Positions 55,020 through 63,059 of a stretch of DNA of 64,000 nt are shown here, piece after piece. The notes under the pieces are model-generated. The model was not told where the DNA came from, searched no databases, and saw only the letters and a list, made by a program, of their open reading frames with translations. A program made the translations under genes and the position numbers. Positions within the stretch are counted from its first letter, which is position 1. Each line of letters starts with the position of its first letter. The stretch comes from Microbacterium sp. 8M (GTDB taxonomy: Bacteria > Actinomycetota > Actinomycetes > Actinomycetales > Microbacteriaceae). Location of the stretch: contig NZ_LR733284.1 of the NCBI RefSeq assembly GCF_902506375.1, positions 370,076 to 434,075 of the forward strand. Direction: 5' to 3'.

Positions 55020-56027
55020 TCACAGCGCCGGCGCGGGCCCGACGGTCGACTCGCGCACCACGAGCGCGGGGGCGAACGGAGTCACCGATGGCGGGGGAGC
55101 GGCGGGGTTCGCGAGCTGCTCCAGCAGCGAGCGCGCCGCAGCGGCGCCGATCTCGTACCCGGGTTGGCGGATCGTCGTGAGCGGGACCACGGCCTGGTGC
55201 GCCTGGTCGACGTCGTCGAATCCGACGATCGCGATGTCCTCGGGGACCCGCACGCCGGCGCGCAGGAAGGCGGTGAGCGCGCCGATCGCGAGCATGTCGT
55301 TGGCGGCGAAGACCGCATCCGGGCGCTCCCGAGGTGCGCGGGCCACGATCTCCTGCCCCGCGGCGATGCCTGCTTCGATCGTGAGACCACCGGCGCGCAC
55401 CGTCGACACCGCCGGTCCGGCGGCCTCCAGGAGGCCGGCGAGGCGGTCCGCCGTCTGGCTCACCGTGCCGGGGTCGCCGAGGAACGCGATGCGTCGGCGC
55501 CCGATCTCGCGCAGGTGGGCGCCCGCGAGTCGCCCGCCCGCACGGTCATCGAAGCGCACGGATCCGACTCGGTCGGACGCTGTCGCCGGTCCGACCACGA
55601 CCGACCGGACGCCCTTGTCCGCCAGGCGCTCGAGCGCCGGCACGACGTCCCCGAGCGGGTAGATCACGATGCCCTGAACCCGATGGGCCTCGAACATCTC
55701 GAGATTGCGGGCCTGGATCGACTCGTCGCGCGCGCTGTTGCTGAAGAACAGCGACCAGCCGCCGGCGCGCAGCACATCCTCCACGCCGCGGGAGAGCTCG
55801 TTGAAGTACGGCAGCCAGGCGTCCAGGAGGATCAGCGCGATCGCCTTCCCTGCGCCCGCGCGCAGCTGGCGGGCGGATTCGTTCGGCACGAACCCGAGTC
55901 GTTCGATCGCGGCGCGGACGCGCTCGCTGGTGGCGGGGCTCAGCACGTGCGGGTGGTTCAGGTAGTTCGACACCGTCGAGGCGGACACGCCGGCGAGAGC
56001 GGCGACGTCCTTGACGCTGGCGGACAT
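55020..56027 (-). CDS. LacI-family transcriptional regulator
   Basis: A 335-residue repressor. The N-terminal helix-turn-helix and hinge are VKDVAALAGVSASTVSNYLNHPHVLSPATSERVRAAIERLGFVPNESARQLRAG; the sugar-binding core follows (AIALILLDAWLPYFNELSRGVEDVL ... VQGIVIYPLGDVVPALERLADKGVRSVVVG ... VFAANDMLAIGALTAFLRAGVRVPEDIAIVGFDDVDQAHQAVVPLTTIRQPG). It faces the epimerase gene. Between them lie two TTGCAA-containing inverted sites around a good promoter. I infer that it represses the epimerase, and perhaps the downstream importer genes, until its sugar is present. ATG 56027 is the family-typical start. Confidence 0.9.
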   Translation of the reverse strand: MSASVKDVAALAGVSASTVSNYLNHPHVLSPATSERVRAAIERLGFVPNESARQLRAGAGKAIALILLDAWLPYFNELSRGVEDVLRAGGWSLFFSNSARDESIQARNLEMFEAHRVQGIVIYPLGDVVPALERLADKGVRSVVVGPATASDRVGSVRFDDRAGGRLAGAHLREIGRRRIAFLGDPGTVSQTADRLAGLLEAAGPAVSTVRAGGLTIEAGIAAGQEIVARAPRERPDAVFAANDMLAIGALTAFLRAGVRVPEDIAIVGFDDVDQAHQAVVPLTTIRQPGYEIGAAAARSLLEQLANPAAPPPSVTPFAPALVVRESTVGPAPAL

Positions 56028-56121
56028 TGCGGTGGACTCCCCGGGTGCTGAAGCGGACCCGCTCAGACTAGCCCACAGCGGGACGCGTTCCGTGCGTTCG
56101 GATTTCCCGGAACGACGGCTA

Positions 56122-56175
56122 TTGACACGTTGCAAAACCGCGCCCTATGGTGTCCGATGTTGCGATTGCAACGTG
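56122..56175 (+). promoter_or_regulatory. Promoter with LacI-type operator pair before the epimerase gene
   Basis: TTGACA (56122-56127), 18 bases, TATGGT (56146-56151) is a good vegetative promoter. CACGTTGCAA (56126-56135) and its exact complement TTGCAACGTG (56166-56175) lie in the spacer and just after the expected start point. This is a typical arrangement for a LacI repressor. Confidence 0.75.
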
Positions 56176-56207
56176 CCAAATGCGCGAACGAGCAAGGGAG
56201 CTCCCTC

Positions 56208-57077
56208 ATGAACATCGGATGTCACGCCCTCGTCTGGACCGGGGAGTTCGATGCGTCCGGCATCCGCTCCGCGGCCGCCCGTACACGCGCCGCCGGCTTC
56301 GATCTGATCGAGTACCCGCTGATGGACCCGTTCGTCTTCGATGCGGCTGTCGCGGCGTCCGCGGTCGCCGAGCACGGTCTTGCGGTCACCGCGTCGCTCG
56401 GGCTCGGTGAGGCCACCGACGTGACGAGCGAGGACCCTGTGGTCGTCGCGGCGGGCGAAGCACTGCTGCTGCGCGCGGTCGACGTGGTCGCGGAGATGGG
56501 GGGCGTGCACTTCTGCGGCGTGCTGTACAGCGCCATGAAGAAGTACATGCAGCCGGTCACGGCACGAGGACTGGAGAACAGTCGACGCGCGATCTCACGT
56601 GTCGCCGATCATGCGGCCGATCGGGGGATCCGCGTCTCCCTGGAGGTCGTCAACCGGTACGAGACCAATGTGCTGAACACGGCCCGCCAGGCGCTCGCCT
56701 ATCTCGAGGAGATCGACCGGCCGAATCTCGGGATCCATCTCGACACGTACCACATGAACATCGAGGAGTCCGGCATGTTCGCGCCCGTCCTCGATGCGGC
56801 GCCGCACCTGCAGTACGTGCATATCGGCGAGAGCCACCGCGGCTATCTCGGCACGGGGTCCGTGGACTTCGACACGTTCTTCGCGGCACTCGGACGCGTC
56901 GGCTACGACGGCCCGATCGTGTTCGAGTCGTTCTCCTCGGCGGTCGTCGCCCCGGATCTCAGTCGCATGCTGGGGATCTGGCGCAACCTCTGGGCGGACG
57001 GCGACGAGTTGGGTGCGCATGCGAACGCCTTCATCCGCGGGAAGCTCCTCGCGATCGACTCCCTCCGGCTGCACTGA
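56208..57077 (+). CDS. Sugar isomerase/epimerase, D-tagatose/D-psicose 3-epimerase type
   Basis: A 289-residue TIM-barrel enzyme of the AP-endonuclease-2 superfamily. Metal-binding Glu and Asp are in VSLEVVNRYETNVLNTARQALAYLEEID and NLGIHLDTYHMNIEE, with a further His in YVHIGESHRGYLGTG and Glu in IVFESFSS. This is the signature of D-tagatose 3-epimerase and D-psicose 3-epimerase, which interconvert ketohexoses (or ketopentoses) at C3 in the presence of Mn or Co. AAGGGAG precedes ATG 56208. It stands between the LacI gene and the importer operon, and would convert an unusual ketose into one the ribokinase-type kinase can use. Confidence 0.88.
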   Translation: MNIGCHALVWTGEFDASGIRSAAARTRAAGFDLIEYPLMDPFVFDAAVAASAVAEHGLAVTASLGLGEATDVTSEDPVVVAAGEALLLRAVDVVAEMGGVHFCGVLYSAMKKYMQPVTARGLENSRRAISRVADHAADRGIRVSLEVVNRYETNVLNTARQALAYLEEIDRPNLGIHLDTYHMNIEESGMFAPVLDAAPHLQYVHIGESHRGYLGTGSVDFDTFFAALGRVGYDGPIVFESFSSAVVAPDLSRMLGIWRNLWADGDELGAHANAFIRGKLLAIDSLRLH

Positions 57078-57139
57078 GGCGGCGGGACCCGGGAGGTGCG
57101 CGGTGAGCGGTGTCCTCCGGCCGATACCGAACCGTGATC

Positions 57140-57157
57140 AACCTGTTATTACAGGTT
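57140..57157. promoter_or_regulatory. AACCTGT-N4-ACAGGTT operator before the rbsACB-type operon
   Basis: An 18-base palindrome, AACCTGT-TATT-ACAGGTT, with 7-bp perfect arms and the same core as the site at 54242. It lies 151 bases before the rbsA start codon. Confidence 0.78.
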
Positions 57158-57202
57158 GTCGCGGACTCGCGTGCCGGTAGATACATTTAGATACAACTTG
57201 CA

Positions 57203-57220
57203 ACGACCGTCAACGGTCGT
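57203..57220. promoter_or_regulatory. Second palindrome in the rbsA leader
   Basis: ACGACCGT-CA-ACGGTCGT, 8-bp perfect arms, preceded by AACTTGCA. It may be an extra regulator site or an mRNA hairpin in the leader. Its sequence is unrelated to the ACCTGT sites. Confidence 0.55.
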
Positions 57221-57290
57221 CAAGATTGATCCGACGTTTGAAAAGGATTTCACACGTTTCGGATCCGACCTTCAAGGAAGCAGGTGAGTG

Positions 57291-58796
57291 ATGAGCGACC
57301 CCATCCTCGTGGTGGAGGGCATCAGCAAGGGGTTCCCCGGCGTGCAGGCGCTCAAGGGCGTGAACCTGGAGGTGCGCGCGGGCGAGGTGCTCGTCCTCGT
57401 CGGTGAGAACGGCGCGGGCAAGTCGACCCTCATGAAGATCCTCTCGGGCATCTACGCCAAGGACGAGGGCACGATCACGTTCGAGGGGCGGGAGGTCGAG
57501 CTGACCAGCCCGCTGCAGGCGCAGCATCTGGGGATCACGATCATCCACCAGGAGCTCAACATGATGCCCGACCTCACGGTCGCGCAGAACATCTACGTCG
57601 GTCGCGAGCCGCGCACCGGGCCGTTCCTGTCGGAACGGCGCCTGAACGAGCAGGCCGCCGAGTTGCTGAAGCGACTCGGCATCGACCTCGACGCGAAGCG
57701 CCGCGTCGGCGACCTCACCGTCGCGGAGCAGCAGATGGTCGAGATCGCCAAGGCGCTCTCGTTCAACGCCAAGGTGCTCATCATGGACGAGCCGACATCT
57801 GCGCTCACCGACGCCGAGGTCGAGACGCTGTTCCAGCTCATCGAGCAGCTCAAGGCCAAGGGCACCGGCATTGTCTACATCTCGCACCGCATGGACGAGC
57901 TGCGCCGGCTCGCGGACCGGGTCACCGTGTTGCGCGACGGCGCCTACATCGGCTCGCTCGACAAGGCCGAGATCGACATCGCCAAGGTCATCGAGATGAT
58001 GGTCGGTCGCCACGTCGACGAGTCCACCCGGCCCGCGGTCAAGGACTTCAGCGCGGCGCCGGTCGTGCTCGACGTCGAGGGGCTCAGCACGAAGAGCCTG
58101 CTCTCGGACGTCTCCTTCGAACTGCGCCGAGGTGAGATCCTGGGCTTCGCCGGGCTGATGGGAGCCGGGCGCACCGAGACCGCGCGGGCGGTGATCGGCG
58201 CCGACCACAGGGACGGCGGCACGATCCGCATCGCGGGCCGCAACGCCCGGATCCGCCAGCCCGAGGACGCCGTCAAGCACGGCGTGGGCTACCTGTCCGA
58301 GGACCGCAAGCTCCTCGGGCTCATGCTCGACCAGGACGTCACGTTCAACACCGTGCTCGCCTCGCTCAGCTCCTACACGAACGCGCTGGGGTGGATGGGG
58401 GACCGCAGGGCGAAGAACCAGACGAAGCAGTACGTCCAGCAGCTGCGGGTGAAGACGCCCTCCGTCAACCAGGTCGTCAAGCTCCTCTCGGGAGGCAACC
58501 AGCAGAAGGTCGTCATCGCCCGGTGGCTGATGCGCGACTGCGACATCCTCATCTTCGACGAGCCGACCCGAGGGATCGACATCGGCGCGAAGGAGGAGAT
58601 CTACCGGCTCATGCAGCAGCTCGCGGACGCCGGAAAGTCCATCATCGTCATCTCGTCGGAGCTCCCGGAGATCCTCCGCGTCGCGAACCGCATCGTCGTG
58701 TTCGCGAACGGCCGGATCAAGGGGACGCTGCGCAACGAGGAAGCAACCCAGGAGAAGATCATGCACCTCGCAGCCCACGGGGAGGAGAACCGATGA
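57291..58796 (+). CDS. rbsA: Sugar ABC transporter ATPase with two domains (RbsA type)
   Basis: A 501-residue ATPase of a CUT2 monosaccharide importer. The first ABC domain has Walker A GENGAGKSTLMK, signature LTVAEQQMVEIAKAL and Walker B VLIMDEPTSALT. The second has a degenerate Walker A region (FAGLMGAGRTETARAV), signature LSGGNQQKVVIARWL and Walker B ILIFDEPTRGIDIGAK. This asymmetry is normal for RbsA/XylG/MglA proteins. I choose ATG 57291 after AAGGAAG; GTG 57288 is just before it. It overlaps the permease gene by 4 bases. Confidence 0.92.
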   Translation: MSDPILVVEGISKGFPGVQALKGVNLEVRAGEVLVLVGENGAGKSTLMKILSGIYAKDEGTITFEGREVELTSPLQAQHLGITIIHQELNMMPDLTVAQNIYVGREPRTGPFLSERRLNEQAAELLKRLGIDLDAKRRVGDLTVAEQQMVEIAKALSFNAKVLIMDEPTSALTDAEVETLFQLIEQLKAKGTGIVYISHRMDELRRLADRVTVLRDGAYIGSLDKAEIDIAKVIEMMVGRHVDESTRPAVKDFSAAPVVLDVEGLSTKSLLSDVSFELRRGEILGFAGLMGAGRTETARAVIGADHRDGGTIRIAGRNARIRQPEDAVKHGVGYLSEDRKLLGLMLDQDVTFNTVLASLSSYTNALGWMGDRRAKNQTKQYVQQLRVKTPSVNQVVKLLSGGNQQKVVIARWLMRDCDILIFDEPTRGIDIGAKEEIYRLMQQLADAGKSIIVISSELPEILRVANRIVVFANGRIKGTLRNEEATQEKIMHLAAHGEENR

Positions 58797-59821
58797 GCGC
58801 CCCCGAACCCTCCGGATCCACGACCAGCGTCATCCAGCAGGCCGTGAACGAGAACACCGACAAGCGCGACCTCGGCGCGGCGCTCAAGCGTCAGCTGCAG
58901 CAGTCCCTGGCATTCGGCACGCTCATCGTGCTGGTGGTGTTCTTCTCGCTCGCCAGCGGTCACTTCTTCGAGTGGTCCAACCTTTCCGGGATCCTGCTGT
59001 CCACCGCGGTCATCGGCATCCTGGCCCTCGGCACCACCTTCGTCATCATCACGGGAGGCATCGACCTGTCGATCGGCACGGGTATGGCCCTGTGCGCGGT
59101 CATGGTCGGCGTGTTCGTGCAGAACCTGGGGCTCCCGGTCTGGCTCGGGGTGATCGGCGGCATCCTGACCGGTGTGCTGATGGGCCTCATCAACGGCCTG
59201 AACGTGACGTTCCTGCGACTGCCTCCCTTCATCGCCACGCTGGCGATGATGATGGTCGCCGGCGGCCTGGCGCTGATCGTGTCGGGCGTCCGCCCGATCT
59301 ACTTCACCAAGGCGCCGGGGTTCCAGAAGATCGCCCTCGGCACCCTCATCCCTGGCCTGCCCAACGGCGTGCTCATCACGGCGAGCCTTGCGGTGTTCGC
59401 CGCGATCGTGCTGTCGAAGACCCTCCTCGGCCGCTACACGTTCGCGATCGGCTCCAACGAGGAGGCCACCCGGCTCAGCGGCGTGAACACCCGGCGCTGG
59501 ACGATCTTCATCTACATGTTCGCGGGAGCCTTCACCGGCGTCGCGGGCGTGGTCATCGCCTCCCGTCTCGGCTCCGCCCAGCCCCAGATCGGCACCGGCT
59601 ACGAGCTGCAGGCCATCGCCGCCGTCATCATCGGCGGGACCTCGCTGCTCGGCGGCCGCGGATCGATCCTCGGGACCGTGATCGGTGCGCTCATCATGAG
59701 CGTGCTCGTCAACGGCCTGCGGATCCTGTCCATCCAGCCGGAGTGGCAGAACGTCGTCGTCGGCATCGTGATCCTCATCGCGGTGTTCTTCGACTCGCTG
59801 CGCAACCGGCAGCGGACCTGA
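58793..59821 (+). CDS. rbsC: Sugar ABC transporter permease (RbsC type)
   Basis: A 342-residue membrane subunit with about ten helices. RbsC markers are VIGILALGTTFVIITGGIDLSIGTGMALCAVM, GLINGLNVTFLRLPPFIATLAMMMVAGGLALIVSG, FAIGSNEEATRLSGVNTRRWTIFIYMFAG and QPQIGTGYELQAIAAVIIGGTSLLGGRGSILGT. The N-terminal 45 residues are polar. The start overlaps the rbsA stop. It carries the sugar across the membrane with energy from the two-domain ATPase. Confidence 0.92.
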   Translation: MSAPEPSGSTTSVIQQAVNENTDKRDLGAALKRQLQQSLAFGTLIVLVVFFSLASGHFFEWSNLSGILLSTAVIGILALGTTFVIITGGIDLSIGTGMALCAVMVGVFVQNLGLPVWLGVIGGILTGVLMGLINGLNVTFLRLPPFIATLAMMMVAGGLALIVSGVRPIYFTKAPGFQKIALGTLIPGLPNGVLITASLAVFAAIVLSKTLLGRYTFAIGSNEEATRLSGVNTRRWTIFIYMFAGAFTGVAGVVIASRLGSAQPQIGTGYELQAIAAVIIGGTSLLGGRGSILGTVIGALIMSVLVNGLRILSIQPEWQNVVVGIVILIAVFFDSLRNRQRT

Positions 59822-59934
59822 TGCGTCGGTCCGGTCGGATGCTCACCCGTCCGGTCGGACTGCTCGGCCCCGGCCGAACCGCGGAGCGATCCGCAAAACC
59901 CCTCACCCGAATGTCCACAAACAACGGAGTTCTC

Positions 59935-60924
59935 ATGAAATTCGGCAAGAAGACCGCTTTCGCGGCCGTCCTGGCCGCCACGGCGATCGCGATCGCCGGG
60001 TGCTCGAGCAGCGGATCCACCGGCGGCTCGTCGTCCGGGGGCGGCAGCGGCAAGATGACGATCGCGCTCGTCTCCAAGGGCTTCCAGCACCAGTTCTGGC
60101 AGGCCGTGAAGAAGGGCGCCGACGAGGAGGGTCAGAAGCTCGGCGTCGACGTCACCTTCGACGGACCGCCGGCGGAGACCGACATCGACCAGCAGCTGCA
60201 GATGCTGCAGACCGCGATCGACAAGAGCCCGGCCGCCATCGGGTACGCCGCGCTCGACCCCGAGGCGTGCGTGGCGCCGCTGCAGCAGGCCAAGGAGAAG
60301 AAGATCCCCGTGGTCTACTTCGACGCCCCCTGCAACGGCGACGCAGGCCTGAGCCTCGCAGCGACCGACAGCAAGAAGGCGGGCGCGCTGGCCGCGGAGC
60401 ACATGGCCGAGCTGATCGGCAAGAAGGGCGAGGTCGCGATCGTCGGGCACTCGCAGATCAACTCGACGGGCGTGGAGCGGCGCGACGGCTTCGTCGACAA
60501 GATCAAGAAGGACTACCCCGACATCAAGATCGTCGACATCCAGTACGGCGACGGCGACCACCTGAAGTCGGCCGACATCGCCAAGGCCATGATCGCCGCC
60601 CACCCGAACCTCAAGGGACTGTACGGCACCAACGAGGGCTCGGCGATCGGCATCGTCGACGCGGTCAACGAGCTGGGCCTCGCCAAGGGCAAGATCACGA
60701 TCGTCGGTTTCGACTCCGGCGCCGCGCAGATCAACGCCATCAAGGACGGCACGATGGCCGGGGCCATCACTCAGGACCCGATCGGCATCGGCAAGCGCAC
60801 GGTCCAGTCGGCGGTCGCCGCTGCGAAGGGCGAGAAGATCGACGAGTTCTACGACACCGGTTCCTACTGGTACGACAAGAGCAACATCGACGACCCGAAG
60901 ATCGCCGCGGTGCTCTACCAGTGA
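59935..60924 (+). CDS. rbsB: Sugar-binding lipoprotein (RbsB type)
   Basis: The receptor of the importer, 329 residues. Signal peptide KKTAFAAVLAATAIAIAGC with lipobox IAGC, Ser/Gly-rich spacer, then the pattern of family-4 periplasmic binding proteins: MTIALVSKGFQHQFWQAVKKGADEEGQKLGVDVTFDGPPAETDIDQQLQMLQTAIDKSPAAIGYAALD, AATDSKKAGALAAEHMAELIG and LYGTNEGSAIGIVDAVNELG. The gap to rbsC is 113 bases without a clear promoter. The ligand-facing residues cannot decide between ribose, allose, psicose or another sugar. A strong terminator follows. Confidence 0.9.
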   Translation: MKFGKKTAFAAVLAATAIAIAGCSSSGSTGGSSSGGGSGKMTIALVSKGFQHQFWQAVKKGADEEGQKLGVDVTFDGPPAETDIDQQLQMLQTAIDKSPAAIGYAALDPEACVAPLQQAKEKKIPVVYFDAPCNGDAGLSLAATDSKKAGALAAEHMAELIGKKGEVAIVGHSQINSTGVERRDGFVDKIKKDYPDIKIVDIQYGDGDHLKSADIAKAMIAAHPNLKGLYGTNEGSAIGIVDAVNELGLAKGKITIVGFDSGAAQINAIKDGTMAGAITQDPIGIGKRTVQSAVAAAKGEKIDEFYDTGSYWYDKSNIDDPKIAAVLYQ

Positions 60925-60937
60925 TCTGACGGATGCG

Positions 60938-60969
60938 GAACGGCCCCCTCTCCCGAGAGGGGGCCGTTC
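60938..60969. terminator. Intrinsic terminator after rbsB
   Basis: GAACGGCCCCCTCT, loop CCCG, AGAGGGGGCCGTTC, then TC: a perfect 14-bp stem between rbsB and the convergent monooxygenase gene. Confidence 0.88.
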
Positions 60970-61003
60970 TCGTGTCCGCCTCGCTCACATCTGATGTGGG
61001 GCC

Positions 61004-61300
61004 TCAGATCCGGCGCAGGAAGGTGAGCTGAGAGGAGGGCTCGACGATGAGCTCCTGCAGCGCGGCGTTGAACGGGCCGCCCGCGGGGTTGACGAGGTGC
61101 GTCTGGAACGCCGCCTCGTCGCGGTAGACCTCGTACACGAAGAACCGGTCGGTGTCGTCGACGAGGCGGGTGGCGTCGAAGACGACGCAGCCCTCCTCGC
61201 GGCGCACTTCCTCGGCGAAGCCGGCGAGCAGAGCGGCGACCCGCTCGGCCTGACCGGGGCGGGCGGTGAACGTGGCGTGCAGGATCGTGGGGTCGGTCAT
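61004..61300 (-). CDS. Antibiotic biosynthesis monooxygenase (ABM) domain protein
   Basis: A 98-residue dimeric ferredoxin-like protein. The ABM pattern is HATFTARPGQAERVAALLAGFAEEVRREEGCVVFDATRLVDDTDRFFVYEVYRDEAAFQTHL. Such small enzymes act as cofactor-free oxygenases, or as isomerase-like partners in sugar and aromatic pathways (for instance L-rhamnose mutarotase-like roles have been proposed for relatives). It is the last gene of the minus-strand operon with the aldolase, lactonase and dehydrogenase-like genes, 101 bases after the aldolase. Confidence 0.83.
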   Translation of the reverse strand: MTDPTILHATFTARPGQAERVAALLAGFAEEVRREEGCVVFDATRLVDDTDRFFVYEVYRDEAAFQTHLVNPAGGPFNAALQELIVEPSSQLTFLRRI

Positions 61301-61401
61301 GGGTTCTCTCCTTCGAACGGGACCCCGGGTGGTGCCGGGGCCGCTGCGGCGACGACCTGCCCGATCGCCACGGGCAGGGCGAGATCGGGCGGGAAGCCGG
61401 A

Positions 61402-62043
61402 TCAGCCGGCGCGGGAGGCGGCCAGTGCCGAGGCGAAGCGCCGAGCCCGCGCTTCGAGGTCGTCCCAGTCGCCCGCGGCGATCGAGGCGCCGTTGGCCAG
61501 GTCGCCGCCGGCGCCGACCGCAACCGCGCCGGCCCGGAACCAGTCGGCGAGGTTGTCCGGCGTCACCCCGCCGGTGGGCATGAGCGGGGCCTGCGGGAAC
61601 GGGCCGCGCAGCGCGCCCAGATACGCGGGGCCTCCGAGGGAGGCGGGGAAGAGCTTCACCACGTCGACGTCGAGCCGCAGCGCCGTCATCACCTCGGTCG
61701 GGGTGAGCGCGCCGGTCATCACGACGGCCCCGGTCGCGCGCATCGCCGCGGCGAGATCGGGGAGCGTGCCGGGGCTCACCAGGAAGGCCGCACCCGCGTC
61801 CGCCGCCGCCTCGGCCTCCGCGGTCGTGGTCACGGTGCCTGCGCCGACGTAGACGCCGTCGCCGTGTCGCGCGATCAGCTCGCGGATCACGGCGGGCGCA
61901 TCCGGGGTCGAATAGGTCACCTCGATGCCCGTGACGCCGCCGCGGATGAGGGCGTCGGCGGCGTGCAGCGCCGCGTCGGCCGAGGGGGCGCGGAGCACGG
62001 CGAGCACTCCGGTGGCGCGGGCGCGGGCGAGACGGTCGGACAT
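61402..62043 (-). CDS. KDPG/KHG-type aldolase
   Basis: A 213-residue class I aldolase (bifunctional 4-hydroxy-2-oxoglutarate/2-dehydro-3-deoxy-phosphogluconate aldolase family). It has LARARATGVLAVLRAPSADAALHAADALIRGGVTGIEVTYSTPDAPAVI (Arg and Glu of the active site), VYVGAGTV, FLVSPGTLPDL and the Schiff-base lysine in DVVKLFPASLGGPAYLGALRGPFPQAPLMPTGGVTPDN. It cleaves 2-keto-3-deoxy sugar acids to pyruvate and an aldehyde. This would be the last carbon-splitting step after lactone opening and oxidation by the two enzymes encoded upstream. Confidence 0.92.
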   Translation of the reverse strand: MSDRLARARATGVLAVLRAPSADAALHAADALIRGGVTGIEVTYSTPDAPAVIRELIARHGDGVYVGAGTVTTTAEAEAAADAGAAFLVSPGTLPDLAAAMRATGAVVMTGALTPTEVMTALRLDVDVVKLFPASLGGPAYLGALRGPFPQAPLMPTGGVTPDNLADWFRAGAVAVGAGGDLANGASIAAGDWDDLEARARRFASALAASRAG

Positions 62044-62055
62044 GGGATCCTCCTC

Positions 62056-62083
62056 GGGTCGGGTCGGGTCGGGTCGGGTCGGG
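62056..62083 (+). repeat. (GGGTC)5GGG tandem repeat in the intergenic gap
   Basis: Five perfect copies of GGGTC followed by GGG lie between the lactonase stop (62094) and the aldolase start (62043). Six GGG tracts with 2-base loops meet the standard rule for a G-quadruplex on the plus strand (the template strand for this operon). Copy number is likely to vary between strains. Confidence 0.85.
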
Positions 62084-62093
62084 ATGCGCGCTG

Positions 62094-63059
62094 TCAGCGC
62101 GACAGGGTCAGCAGGCGCGCCGGATTGGCCACGAGCATCGTGTCGACGGCGGCGTCGCCGATCTCGGCGCGCAGGCGGGGCAGGTAGCGGTCCCCGAGGT
62201 AGGCGAGGCCCGGCATCCCGCCGTAGGCGATGTAGCGGGTGCGGCGGGCGACGTCGCCGCCGAGGAGCACCCGGTCGCCCGCGCCGGCGGCGACGACCGC
62301 GGCGGTGAGTGCGAGCAACTCGGCGTCGCTGCGGGTGCGCGGCCGCGCGAACCCGTCGTAGCCGAGGTAGGCGCCGCGCTGGGCGAGTGCCACGTGGAGC
62401 CCCGGATCCGGGTCACGGTCCGCGTGCGCGAGCACGACCCGGTCGGACGCGACGCCCTCCGCTGCGAGCAGGTCGAGCACCTCGTGCGCGGCGGTGCAGA
62501 ACTCCAGGTGCACCATGACCGCCGCCCCGGTGGCGCGGTGCGCGGCGGCCAGGGCGAGCAGTGTGACGCGCTCGAACGCACTGATCCGCCAGTAGTCGGC
62601 GCCGCCCTTGAGGATCCCTGCGCGCACCGGAGAGCCGTCCGGGGAGAGCGCGCGGGGGCCGTCCGGATCCGCATCGTCGCGGGGCTGGCCGTACGCGATC
62701 TCGGCGATGAAGCGCCGTTTCAGCGTCGCGGCGTCGTCGGCGTGGGCGGGGTGTCCTGGCTCGTAGTGCGCCTCGCGATGGCGGCCCGCGGTCGCCACGA
62801 TGCGCACACCGGTGGCCTCGGCGATCCGCGCCACGCCGGCCGGGTCGCGGCCGAGTCCGGACGGGGTTGCGTCGATCATCGCCGCGAACCCGCTGTCCCG
62901 CAGCAGCTCGGCCTCTCGCGTCGAGGCGCGTTCGTCGTCGAGCTCGTCGCCGGGCAGCAGGGGCGTGACCTGGAAGAGGTGCTCGTGGTAATCGGTCGGT
63001 CCCCAGCCGGCGGCGTCGACATCGCCGAGCACCGTGCGGATGACGCCGCCTGTGCTCAT
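62094..63059 (-). CDS. Phosphotriesterase-family lactonase-like hydrolase
   Basis: A 321-residue binuclear-metal hydrolase of the amidohydrolase superfamily. Metal ligands are visible as H-x-H in the first strand (TDYHEHLFQ), Lys in RAGILKGGADYW, His in VMVHLEFC and VVLAHADRDP, and Asp in RVLLGGDVARR. Members of the family, apart from organophosphate hydrolases, are mainly sugar-acid lactonases. The operon context (sugar dehydrogenase-like enzyme before it, keto-acid aldolase after it) supports the lactonase role. The start ATG 63059 overlaps the stop of the upstream gene by 4 bases. Confidence 0.85.
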   Translation of the reverse strand: MSTGGVIRTVLGDVDAAGWGPTDYHEHLFQVTPLLPGDELDDERASTREAELLRDSGFAAMIDATPSGLGRDPAGVARIAEATGVRIVATAGRHREAHYEPGHPAHADDAATLKRRFIAEIAYGQPRDDADPDGPRALSPDGSPVRAGILKGGADYWRISAFERVTLLALAAAHRATGAAVMVHLEFCTAAHEVLDLLAAEGVASDRVVLAHADRDPDPGLHVALAQRGAYLGYDGFARPRTRSDAELLALTAAVVAAGAGDRVLLGGDVARRTRYIAYGGMPGLAYLGDRYLPRLRAEIGDAAVDTMLVANPARLLTLSR

